Of a DNA stretch of 16,277 nt, positions 5,379 to 12,874 are shown piece by piece (position 1 is the first letter of the stretch; the number at the start of each line of letters is the position of its first letter). Where the stretch lies: contig JBCDBH010000107.1 of NCBI GenBank assembly GCA_039184055.1, forward strand, positions 1 through 16,277, read 5' to 3'. The position numbers and the translations under genes were made by a program. The notes under the pieces are model-generated. The model was not told where the DNA came from. It saw only the letters and a list, made by a program, of their open reading frames with translations, and searched no databases. The DNA is from JBCDBH01 sp039184055. Lineage in GTDB: Bacteria > Acidobacteriota > Thermoanaerobaculia > Multivoradales > J023.

Positions 5379-5968
5379 TGACGACCGCTGTCGCCCCGGG
5401 CCGTGAAGCGCTGCCATGGCGTCAGCTGCGTGATCAAGTAAAGCGCTTCGTGGCTCGTCGGTTGCCGGCCGCCGATGCCGAGGACGTCGCCCAAGACGTC
5501 CTCGTGCGTCTGCTTCAGAACGCCGACAAATTGGTCGCCGCGCGGCAGAGCTCGGCGTGGGTGTATGGCGTCGCCCGCAATGCCGTCGCCGACTACTTTC
5601 GTGCTCGTCGGCCCGATCAGGCCGGAGAGACAGCCGAAGCCGATCGACTCGGCGATGAAGATGAGCATCGTGGCTTCGCCGAGTTCGGGGGCAGCCACAG
5701 CGTTCACGAAGAGGTCGTTTCGTGGTTGCGGCCGATGGTCGATGACCTCCCTGAGAAGTACCGTGAACCTCTGCTGCTCGCCGACTTCGAAGGGCGCAAA
5801 CAGCGCGAGGTGGCGACCGAGCTCGGGTTGAGCGTGGCGGCCACCAAGAGCCGTATTCAACGGGCCCGCGTCATGCTCGGTGAACAGCTTCGCGCCTGTT
5901 GTGAAATCGCGCTCGACCCGGACGGTCGCGCCGTCGACTTCGAACGCAAGCACTGCGGGTGTCACTAG
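5378..5968 (+). CDS. sigZ: SigZ-like ECF sigma factor with C-terminal cysteine cluster
   Basis: A 196-residue sigma-70 family protein of ECF size. Region 2 (about 17-80) includes ADAEDVAQDVLVRLLQN and WVYGVARNAVADYFRAR. Region 4 (about 115-172) includes LPEKYREPLLLADFEG and the helix-turn-helix KQREVATELGLSVAATKSRIQRAR. After the promoter-recognition helix comes an extra tail with C174-C175, then C193-G-C195-H196. Such a tail is unlike minimal ECF factors and could bind metal or metalloid directly, which would replace a membrane anti-sigma factor; no anti-sigma gene is adjacent. It overlaps the ArsI-like gene (TGATG). Likely role: metalloid or metal-responsive transcription, possibly autoregulating this unit. 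The SigZ label is a resemblance, not proven. Confidence 0.83.
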   Translation: MTTAVAPGREALPWRQLRDQVKRFVARRLPAADAEDVAQDVLVRLLQNADKLVAARQSSAWVYGVARNAVADYFRARRPDQAGETAEADRLGDEDEHRGFAEFGGSHSVHEEVVSWLRPMVDDLPEKYREPLLLADFEGRKQREVATELGLSVAATKSRIQRARVMLGEQLRACCEIALDPDGRAVDFERKHCGCH

Positions 5969-5994
5969 GGCATTCCATCGGTGAGCCGATCGGG

Positions 5995-6903
5995 CTAACC
6001 GGGTGGCCCCATCACGTCCATCCACATCATCAGGCCTCGCCATGCGCCGTGTGGCTCGTAATGCGCCCGGATGGCTTTGTCGGGGGCGGCGTCGCCGTGG
6101 TTGAACTCGCGGTTGAACGTGGCGCGGGCGGCGGAGTCGATGGCGAGGCGGTCGAACCGACCGAGCAGCTTGAGCACGGCGCCCGCGGCATACGGGCCGA
6201 AGCCGCGTAGGGCGGTGACGGCTTGGTAGAGATCGTCTGAAGACAGCGCATCGCCCTCCCGATGTGCCCAGGTCTCGACGTCGAGCTCACCTTCGGCAAT
6301 ACGGGTCGCGAGCTCGTGGAGCGACGCGGCGCGGTAGCCGGCGCGTAGGTGGGTGGCGAAGGGTTCGAAGTCGAGATCGGCGATCTGGCCGGGGGTGGGG
6401 AAGGCGAAGCGCTGGTCGTCGAGTGGGGAGCCGAGGGTGGTGAGACGTTTCACCATGGCTCGAGTCATGACCCAGGTGGTGTTGGTGGTGAGCAGGGTTT
6501 TCGCGAGGTCTTCCCATACGGTCGGAGCGCGAAGCAGACGGCCTCCGCCGAGCTCGGCGCACCAGGCGTAGCGCGGCAGGTCGGCGATGTGGGCGTGGAA
6601 GGCGGTGAGATCGATGTCGAGGTTGAAGATCCGTCGTAGACGCGACTCAATCTCCGAGCGCTCGCCGTCGTTCAGATCATGGGAGCTCTCGACGCGGATG
6701 GGCTCGCCGCTGTCGGTCGATTGAGTACCCGCGCCACGCAACTCGAGAAAAATGATGTTGTCGCCGATGGCTTCGACACGACCCAGCGTGTCGTCCCCTT
6801 CGTTCCAATGAAACGGGTGGAGCTGGAGCCAGCCGTGGCTGAGGAGGGTGGTGCGAAAGCGAAACCCGGGTGGTGTCGTGAGGGTGAGCGAGAAGGTCGT
6901 CAC
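5995..6903 (-). CDS. HhH-GPD DNA glycosylase (AlkA/OGG-like fold)
   Basis: A 302-residue base-excision-repair type protein. The N-terminal part (about 1-105) resembles the beta domain that precedes the catalytic domain in AlkA and OGG1. The helix-hairpin-helix is LRGFGPYAAGAVLKLLG (232-248), and the expected catalytic Asp is D256 in LAIDSAAR. At the place where OGG1-type bifunctional enzymes have the catalytic Lys (G-x-G-T-K), this protein has G-F-G-P-Y238, so a monofunctional glycosylase without lyase activity is predicted. It probably removes alkylated bases, but specificity is not readable. It starts 4 bases after the CBS-domain gene, so the two form an operon, and it converges on the sigma-factor gene with a 26-bp gap. 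Confidence 0.85.
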   Translation of the reverse strand: MTTFSLTLTTPPGFRFRTTLLSHGWLQLHPFHWNEGDDTLGRVEAIGDNIIFLELRGAGTQSTDSGEPIRVESSHDLNDGERSEIESRLRRIFNLDIDLTAFHAHIADLPRYAWCAELGGGRLLRAPTVWEDLAKTLLTTNTTWVMTRAMVKRLTTLGSPLDDQRFAFPTPGQIADLDFEPFATHLRAGYRAASLHELATRIAEGELDVETWAHREGDALSSDDLYQAVTALRGFGPYAAGAVLKLLGRFDRLAIDSAARATFNREFNHGDAAPDKAIRAHYEPHGAWRGLMMWMDVMGPPG

Positions 6904-6907
6904 GTGC

Positions 6908-7390
6908 TCAATCGTCTCCCTCGTCGACGTCGACGAGCAGGCCGAGCAGATCGGAGGTCGACAAGATCCCGACCACGTGTGTACCTCGGGTCACCAAGAG
7001 TCGATGGACGTGCTCGCGCAGCATCAATTCGGCGATATCCGAAACGCGTGTGTCTTCACTCACCGACAGCGGATCCGGTGTCATGACGTCGCGCACCAAG
7101 AGGTCGCGGCCGATGTCTTCGGTCGGTAGGACGCTCCGTGGATCGGTGTCTTCGGGCCACGCTTGCACGTAAAAGTCGGGTCGGCCGCCCAAAACGTGGA
7201 TCTCACGTGATGCCGCCTTGGCGATGTCGACCACGGATACGACACCGACCAGGCTGCCGTCTTGGCCGGCCACCGGCGCGCCGGAAATCGCGTTGTCGAT
7301 CAAATAGGCGGCAAGGGCTTGCACCGTCATATCGGCGCGTACCGTGAGCACTTCGGGGTTCATCAAGTCGGCGGCGGTGATCGGTCTCAT
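6908..7390 (-). CDS. Two-CBS-domain protein
   Basis: A 160-residue stand-alone CBS pair: the first domain is about 5-63 (ITAADLMNPEVLTV, SGAPVAGQDGSLVGVVSVVDI), the second about 97-155 (VRDVMTPDPLSVSEDTRV, HVHRLLVTRGTHVVGILSTSDLL). CBS pairs bind adenine nucleotides such as AMP, ATP, SAM or c-di-AMP and usually regulate a partner protein. No catalytic or membrane part is present. It is the first gene of a unit with the DNA glycosylase. A short hairpin lies directly before the ATG, and no good Shine-Dalgarno is visible. A TTGTTG/TATGAA pair on the minus strand close to the start would give a very short leader. The partner is not identifiable here. Confidence 0.85.
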   Translation of the reverse strand: MRPITAADLMNPEVLTVRADMTVQALAAYLIDNAISGAPVAGQDGSLVGVVSVVDIAKAASREIHVLGGRPDFYVQAWPEDTDPRSVLPTEDIGRDLLVRDVMTPDPLSVSEDTRVSDIAELMLREHVHRLLVTRGTHVVGILSTSDLLGLLVDVDEGDD

Positions 7391-7391
7391 G

Positions 7392-7413
7392 AGCCTATTT
7401 CATAGGGCTTTTT
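7392..7413 (+). repeat. Short hairpin with T-run beside the CBS start codon
   Basis: AGCCTAT (7392-7398) pairs ATAGGGCT (7402-7409) with one bulged G and a 3-base loop, followed by T residues to 7413. On the plus strand this looks like a weak terminator, yet no plus-strand gene reads into it. On the minus strand the hairpin ends one base before the CBS gene's ATG and could affect its translation. Confidence 0.35.
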
Positions 7414-7464
7414 ACGGAATCGCAACAACTATGCTCGAATGGTACTCGTAGCATCAGTGACTTG

Positions 7465-7507
7465 CCGGTATGTCCCCTTCTTTCCCGCCCGTGTGGGATA
7501 CCGGTAT
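7465..7507. promoter_or_regulatory. Inverted repeat and 10-bp palindrome upstream of the RND operon, possible operator
   Basis: CCGGTAT (7465-7471) is repeated in inverse as ATACCGG (7498-7504), and the right copy extends into the perfect palindrome ATACCGGTAT (7498-7507). The sites lie 44-86 bases before the first pump gene. Efflux operons are often repressed by palindrome-binding regulators, but no such regulator gene is adjacent. Confidence 0.4.
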
Positions 7508-7550
7508 GGAATGACGCGTCTGCGCGACTTCGGTCGCGGGTGGAGATTTC

Positions 7551-8636
7551 ATGAGCCCAACAACCCGCCGTTTCCTGGTCGTCGCCGTGCTCGTGGCGGT
7601 GACCGCTATTCTCATGGTGCCCAAATGGATGTCGTTCGACGATGTCGCCGCCGACACGACGAGCGCTCCGTCCACCTCCACCGGGCCACCACCGCCGACG
7701 GTCGAATTCCATGTTCTTTCGCCCGGGCCGCTCACCGAGGGCCTCACCACCACCGGTACCTTGATCGCCGATGAGCGGATCGAGCTGGTGAGTGAAGTCG
7801 CCGGCACGGTGACCTCGATTCATTTCGCGGAGGGTCGCCGCGTCGCGGCCGGTACGCTTTTGCTGGAGCTCGATCGGAGCGTGCTCGAAGCCGAGCGTGC
7901 GCAGGTCGAGGAGCGGATCGAGCTGGCGCGATTGCGTGAGCAGCGTTTTGATCAGCTGCGTGAGGACGGGGTGACCAGCCAAGCCGAGTACGAGTCGGTG
8001 GCGAGCGAGCTGGCGGTGCTCGAAGCCGAGCTCGTGCTGCTCGACACGCGTCTCGCCAAAACGCGAGTCGTCGCACCGTTCGCCGGCACGCTCGGATTGC
8101 GCCGGGTGAGCGACGGCAGCTATGTGTCGCCACAGACGGTGATCACCACCCTTCAGAGTCTCGATCTGATCAAGATCGAGGTCGCGGTGCCGGAGAAATA
8201 CGCCGGTCGTATTCGTCCCGGGCAGGAGCTCACCTTTCGCGTCAAGGGCTCGGGTGAGGAGCACCGGGGCACGGTCTTCGCGATCGAGCCGACGGTCGAT
8301 CCGGAAACCCGTTCGTTGACCGTGCGGGCTCGTTGTGCCAACCCCGACGGCGTCTTGCTTCCCGGAGCCTTCGCCGATGTCGACCTGGTGGTGCGCGAGG
8401 TCGATGATGCGCTCACCGTGCCCTCGATCGCCGTCGTGCCCGAGCTCGGTGGCCGCAAAGTATGGGTGCTCGGTGACGACGACACGGTGAATCCACGGCC
8501 GATCGAAACCGGCCTGCGCACCGAAGACTCGCTCGAGGTGGTCGAAGGGCTCGAGAGCGGCGAGCGGGTGGTGGTTTCGGGTATCCAGCGGCTGCGACCC
8601 GGGATGAAAGTGACGCCACGCACGGGTGACGCCTGA
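7551..8636 (+). CDS. RND efflux periplasmic adaptor (membrane fusion protein)
   Basis: A 361-residue HlyD/AcrA-type adaptor that bridges an inner-membrane RND pump to an outer-membrane channel. There is an N-terminal membrane anchor at about 7-24 with no lipobox Cys, and a Ser/Thr/Pro-rich linker (about 37-50). A split biotinyl-lipoyl domain covers SEVAGTVTSIHFAEGRRVAAGTLLLELD (81-108) and VVAPFAGTLGLRRVSDGSYV (173-192). Between its halves is a short alpha-helical hairpin (about 110-170, rich in Glu, Arg and Leu). A beta-barrel and membrane-proximal domain follow. The short hairpin fits RND adaptors. Its TGA overlaps the ATG of the pump gene, so expression is coupled. Substrates are unknown. 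The ATG follows GGTGGAGA. Confidence 0.92.
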   Translation: MSPTTRRFLVVAVLVAVTAILMVPKWMSFDDVAADTTSAPSTSTGPPPPTVEFHVLSPGPLTEGLTTTGTLIADERIELVSEVAGTVTSIHFAEGRRVAAGTLLLELDRSVLEAERAQVEERIELARLREQRFDQLREDGVTSQAEYESVASELAVLEAELVLLDTRLAKTRVVAPFAGTLGLRRVSDGSYVSPQTVITTLQSLDLIKIEVAVPEKYAGRIRPGQELTFRVKGSGEEHRGTVFAIEPTVDPETRSLTVRARCANPDGVLLPGAFADVDLVVREVDDALTVPSIAVVPELGGRKVWVLGDDDTVNPRPIETGLRTEDSLEVVEGLESGERVVVSGIQRLRPGMKVTPRTGDA

Positions 8637-11600
8637 TGACGCTCTACTCGCTGTCGATCCGTCGGCCGGTTCTGGCGATCGTCTTCTCGCTCGGCATCGT
8701 GCTCTTTGGTGCGCTGGGCTTCATGCAGCTTGGCGTTCGCGAGTTCCCGTCGGTCGATTCGCCGGTGATCACGGTCACCACGAGTTACCGTGGCGCCAAT
8801 GCCGACGTGGTCGAGAATCAGATCACCGAGCCGCTCGAGGAAGAGATCAACGGCATCGACGGAATTCGCACTCTGACCTCGGTGAGTCGTGAAGGACGCA
8901 GCACGATCACGGTCGAATTCGATATCGAGGTCGATATCGAGCGCGCCGCGAACGACGTGCGGGATCGGGTGAGTCGCGCGCAACGGAGCCTGCCTCCGGA
9001 TGTCGATCCGCCCTCGGTGGCCAAGTCCAATTCGGCGAGCCCGCCGATTTTCATGCTCAATATTCGCAGCGATCAACGTGATCTCCTGGGATTGTCACGG
9101 ATCGCCGACGAGCTCTTCAAAGAGCGTTTGCAGACCATTCCCGGAATCAGTCAGATCGACATTTGGGGTGACAAGAGCCCGGCGATGCGGCTGTGGGTCG
9201 ATCCACAAAAACTCGCCGCTTATCGTCTCTCGCCATTGGACGTGCGACGCGCCGTGGAGCGGGAAAACGTCGAGCTACCCGCCGGGCGGATCGAGGGCAG
9301 TGACGTCGAGCTGCCGGTACGCACGATGAGCCGGATGAACACCCCGGCCGAGTTCGAAAACCTGATCATCAAAGAAGTCGATGGGCGTATCGTGCGGTTC
9401 GCCGATGTCGGTACGGCTGAGATCGGGCCGCTCAATCTGCGCACCGTGCTGAAGAATTTCGGTGAGCCGATGGTGGCCTTGGCGGTGCGACCGCAGCCGG
9501 GCGCGAACTACGTCGCGATCATCGACGAGGTCTATGAGCGTCTCGAGCAGATCAAGCGCGAAATGCCCGAGGATCTCGAAACCAGCATCGGCTTCGACAC
9601 CACGACCTATATCCGTAGCTCGATCACCGAGGTCAAACAGACCGTCGCGCTCGCTTTTACCCTGGTGATCTTGATCATCTTTCTCTTCTTACGTGATTGG
9701 CGCACCACGATCATCCCGATTCTCGCCATTCCCGTGGCGCTGATCGGCTCGTTCGCGATCATGCAGATGGCCGGGTTTTCACTCAACGTGCTGACCTTGC
9801 TCGGCATCGTCTTGGCGATCGGTCTGGTGGTCGACGACGCGATCGTCGTGCTCGAGAACATCTACGCCAAAGTCGAAGCGGGCGCCGATCCGATCACCGC
9901 CGGGGTCAATGGCACCCGGGAGATCTTCTTCGCCGTCATCGCCACCACCTTGGCGCTGGTGGCGGTGCTCCTGCCGCTCTTCTTTCTCGGTGGCTTGGTC
10001 GGTCGACTCTTCCGCGAGTTCGGCGCCACGCTCGCCGGGGCGGTGATCATTTCGTCGTTCGTCGCGCTCACCTTGACCCCGATGTTGAGCTCGCGTCTGC
10101 TCAAACAGCGGGCGAAGCATTCGTGGTTCTACAACGTCACCGAACCGTTCTTTCGTGGTCTCACCGCGACCTATCGCACCTTGCTCGGTGACTTCATGGC
10201 GGTGCGTTGGCTCGCCTTGCCGGTGCTCGTCGGCTGCTTCGGTCTGATCGCGTTCTTGTTCCGGTCTCTGCCGGCGGAGCTCGCACCGCTCGAGGATCGA
10301 GGTTCCGTACGGATCTTGGCCTCCGGGCCCGAGGGCGCGACCTTCGGGTACATGGATCGCTACATCGACGAGGTGATCGAGGTCATCGAGCGTGAGGTGC
10401 CCGAAACCACCACCCTGATTTCGGTCACGTCGCCCGGCTTCGGTGCCTCGACCGCGGTCAACTCGGGTTTTCTGCGTATCGTGTTCGACGACGCCGAAAC
10501 GCGAGACCGTAGCCAACAAGAAATCGCCGATCGGTTGACCGCCGAAATCGGCCAGCTCACCGGCGCGCGTACCTTTGTCACCCAGTCACCGACCATCTCG
10601 GTCGGACGACAGAGTGGCTTGCCGCTGCAATTCGTCGTGCAGGCGCCCGATCTCGATCGGCTCAAGGCGATCCTGCCGGAATTCGTCGCCCGCGCCGAGG
10701 AGACCGGCAAGTTCACGGTGACCGACGTCAATCTCAAATTCACCAAGCCCGAGCTCCGCGTCTCGATCGACCGGGCTCGGGCGCGGGATCTCGGGATCTC
10801 GGCGCTCGATATCGCCCAGACCCTCCAGCTCGCCTATTCGGAGCAGCGCCTCGGATTCTTTTTGATCGACGGCAAGCAATTCGAGATCGTCACCCAGGTC
10901 GAACCGAGCGCGCGCAACGAGACGGTCGATCTGTCCAACCTCTACGTGCCGACTTCGAGCGGTGAGCCGGTGCTGCTCGACAAATTGGTCGACCTCCACG
11001 AAGAGTCGAGCCCACCGCAGCTCTACCGTTTCGATCGCTACACCTCGGCGATCGTCTCGGCCGGCCTGGCGCCAGGCGTGTCGATGGCCGAAGGTGTCGA
11101 GACCATGCGCGGTGTCGCCGACGATGTGCTCGACGATTCCTTCACCACCGCACTCACCGGACAATCACGCGATTTTCAAGAGTCGAGCAACAGTCTCCTC
11201 TGGGTCTTCGCGCTGGCCCTGGTGCTCATCTACCTGGTGCTCGCGGCGCAATTCGAGAGCTTTCGCGATCCGTTCGTGATCATGCTCACCGTGCCGCTCG
11301 CCTTGGCCGGAGCGTTGTTCTCGCTGTGGTATTTCGGACAGACGCTGAACATCTTCAGCCAGATCGGCATGATCATGTTGATCGGTCTGGTGACCAAGAA
11401 CGGCATCTTGATCGTCGAATTCGCCAATCAAAAACGCATCGCCGGGATGGACGTGCACGAGGCGGTACGCGACGCGGCGGCGGCGCGCTTCCGACCCGTG
11501 TTGATGACGTCGTTGTCGACCATGCTGGGTATCTTGCCGATCGCCCTGGCGCTCGGTGCCGGCGCCGAGAGCCGTGTGCCGATGGGCATCGCGATCATCG

Positions 11601-11743
11601 GCGGGCTCCTGGTGGGTACCTTCTTGACGCTCTTCGTGGTGCCGGCGATGTACACCTTTCTCACCTCGAAAGCGACCGCGAGCGGAGTCGATCCTCGAGT
11701 CGAGGAGAAGGTCGTCGAGGCGGAACGTCAGCGCGCGGCGTGA
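8636..11743 (+). CDS. RND-family inner-membrane efflux transporter (HAE-1-like)
   Basis: A 1035-residue proton-driven pump of the AcrB/MdtB/MexK type, of standard length. TM1 is at about 10-30 after the typical SIRRPVLA start, followed by the porter motif REFPSVDSPVITVTTSYRGA. TM2-6 lie at about 335-480, with the proton-relay pair D400-D401 in LVVDDAIVVLENIY. TM8-12 lie at about 855-1010, with K921 in GLVTKNGILIVEFANQ. The duplicated halves and two large periplasmic loops are complete. HAE-1 motifs and the relay residues point to export of hydrophobic or amphiphilic compounds rather than metal ions, but the substrate is not predictable. It is the second gene of a two-gene operon. No TolC-like outer-membrane gene or local regulator accompanies it, so an external channel must be shared. 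No terminator is visible before the convergent tsaD. Confidence 0.95.
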   Translation: MTLYSLSIRRPVLAIVFSLGIVLFGALGFMQLGVREFPSVDSPVITVTTSYRGANADVVENQITEPLEEEINGIDGIRTLTSVSREGRSTITVEFDIEVDIERAANDVRDRVSRAQRSLPPDVDPPSVAKSNSASPPIFMLNIRSDQRDLLGLSRIADELFKERLQTIPGISQIDIWGDKSPAMRLWVDPQKLAAYRLSPLDVRRAVERENVELPAGRIEGSDVELPVRTMSRMNTPAEFENLIIKEVDGRIVRFADVGTAEIGPLNLRTVLKNFGEPMVALAVRPQPGANYVAIIDEVYERLEQIKREMPEDLETSIGFDTTTYIRSSITEVKQTVALAFTLVILIIFLFLRDWRTTIIPILAIPVALIGSFAIMQMAGFSLNVLTLLGIVLAIGLVVDDAIVVLENIYAKVEAGADPITAGVNGTREIFFAVIATTLALVAVLLPLFFLGGLVGRLFREFGATLAGAVIISSFVALTLTPMLSSRLLKQRAKHSWFYNVTEPFFRGLTATYRTLLGDFMAVRWLALPVLVGCFGLIAFLFRSLPAELAPLEDRGSVRILASGPEGATFGYMDRYIDEVIEVIEREVPETTTLISVTSPGFGASTAVNSGFLRIVFDDAETRDRSQQEIADRLTAEIGQLTGARTFVTQSPTISVGRQSGLPLQFVVQAPDLDRLKAILPEFVARAEETGKFTVTDVNLKFTKPELRVSIDRARARDLGISALDIAQTLQLAYSEQRLGFFLIDGKQFEIVTQVEPSARNETVDLSNLYVPTSSGEPVLLDKLVDLHEESSPPQLYRFDRYTSAIVSAGLAPGVSMAEGVETMRGVADDVLDDSFTTALTGQSRDFQESSNSLLWVFALALVLIYLVLAAQFESFRDPFVIMLTVPLALAGALFSLWYFGQTLNIFSQIGMIMLIGLVTKNGILIVEFANQKRIAGMDVHEAVRDAAAARFRPVLMTSLSTMLGILPIALALGAGAESRVPMGIAIIGGLLVGTFLTLFVVPAMYTFLTSKATASGVDPRVEEKVVEAERQRAA

Positions 11744-11765
11744 CGCGTTTTCAGAGGGCGAATTT

Positions 11766-12848
11766 TCACAGGGCGGAGCGACTCGGAAACGGAATCCGAC
11801 TCGCCACCGTCAGATCTTCGGGTGGGCTCGACGGTTCGCCGCGCTGGCGACGCAGCCAGGCGGCGAAGGCGATCATCGCCGCGTTGTCGCCCGACCAGCG
11901 GAGCGGCACCAGCCGTAGGTCGACGCTTTTCTCGTCGGCCCAATCGATGAGCCGTCGACGGAGCAGCTTGTTGGCCGCCACGCCACCGGATACCGCCAGG
12001 CATTCGATGCGCTGGGCCGAACGATTCAGACGGTGGATCACCTGCGCCACCGTCGCGTGCCGAAAGCTGGCCAGGAGATCACGCGCCGCCTGAGGGAGCG
12101 CCTCGCCTTCTGGATCGTCACCTTCCGGATCGGCACGGTCAGGCGCCAGCGCGCCGCTCCGTTCGAGCTTCTCGATGGCGCGCAGGGCCTGTGATTTGAG
12201 CCCCGAATAGGAAAAGAAAAGCTCGTCGTCGGAGAGCGGTGGCACCGTGAACGCCGAGGAATCGGCGACTCCCGTCTCGGCGAGCCGGTCGACTCGTGGA
12301 CCTTGAGGATAGGCGAGGCCGATTCGTTTGCCGACCTTGTCGAAAACCTCACCGATCGCGTCGTCACGGCTTTCGGCGACGCTCTCGATCCGGTCACCTT
12401 CCACGGTGAGCAACGAGGTGTGTCCGCCTGACACCACGAGCGCGGTAAAGCGCTCGGGAAGTGGGCTCGGCTCGTCGCCGACGTTGCCACCGAGAAAGGG
12501 CGAGACGACGTGGCCTTCGAGATGGTGCACGCCATAAAAGGGCGTGTCGAGCGCGAACGCCATGGCGCGACCGAGGGATTGGCCGACCAGCAGCGAGCCC
12601 ACCAGGCCCGGTCCACGGGTCGCCGCGACCGCGTTGAGATCGGCGGGCGAGACCTCGGCTTGGGCGAACGCCGCCGCCGACACCGCCGGCCAATTCTTCA
12701 GATGCTCGCGCGAGGCGATCTCGGGCACCACGCCGCCATAGGGCTGGTGCGCGAGTTGAGAAGACACCACCGACGCGCGGATGATGCCCTGGCCGTCGAT
12801 CAGGGCGCAGGCGGTGTCGTCGCAGGAGGTTTCGATACCGAGAATCAC
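11766..12848 (-). CDS. tsaD: tRNA N6-adenosine threonylcarbamoyltransferase TsaD
   Basis: Transfers threonylcarbamoyl to A37 of ANN-decoding tRNAs, forming t6A with TsaB, TsaC and TsaE in the cytoplasm. The 360 residues have all core ASKHA/Kae1 features: GIETSCDDTA (4-13), the metal-binding H109-x3-H113 (HHLEGH), VVSGGHTSLL (138-147), DDAIGEVFDKVGKRIGLAYP, YSGLKSQ, LAVSGGVAANKLLR, and a late WSGDNAAMIA. The start is GTG at 12848; an in-frame stop lies two codons upstream. The usual YPGGP loop reads YPQGP here, and an acidic Gly/Pro-rich stretch of roughly 15 residues is inserted after KLERSGALAPD. It is divergent from the glycosyltransferase gene with only 26 bp between the start codons. No other t6A gene is in the window. 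Confidence 0.97.
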   Translation of the reverse strand: MILGIETSCDDTACALIDGQGIIRASVVSSQLAHQPYGGVVPEIASREHLKNWPAVSAAAFAQAEVSPADLNAVAATRGPGLVGSLLVGQSLGRAMAFALDTPFYGVHHLEGHVVSPFLGGNVGDEPSPLPERFTALVVSGGHTSLLTVEGDRIESVAESRDDAIGEVFDKVGKRIGLAYPQGPRVDRLAETGVADSSAFTVPPLSDDELFFSYSGLKSQALRAIEKLERSGALAPDRADPEGDDPEGEALPQAARDLLASFRHATVAQVIHRLNRSAQRIECLAVSGGVAANKLLRRRLIDWADEKSVDLRLVPLRWSGDNAAMIAFAAWLRRQRGEPSSPPEDLTVASRIPFPSRSAL

Positions 12849-12874
12849 GCGTCACATTCTAATAGGGTAGGCGG
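12849..12874. promoter_or_regulatory. 26-bp divergent start region with overlapping -10-like boxes
   Basis: Leftward, TAGAAT (12861-12856) lies seven bases before the tsaD GTG. Rightward, TCTAAT (12858-12863) lies eleven bases before the glycosyltransferase GTG. Each matches TATAAT at five of six bases and the two overlap. If used, the tsaD transcript would be nearly leaderless. No good -35 boxes are visible, and they would fall inside the coding regions. Confidence 0.4.

Noticed and set aside
7395..8264. 289-codon minus-strand frame opposite the membrane fusion protein
   Set aside because: Antisense shadow of a well-supported adaptor gene; no domain resemblance.
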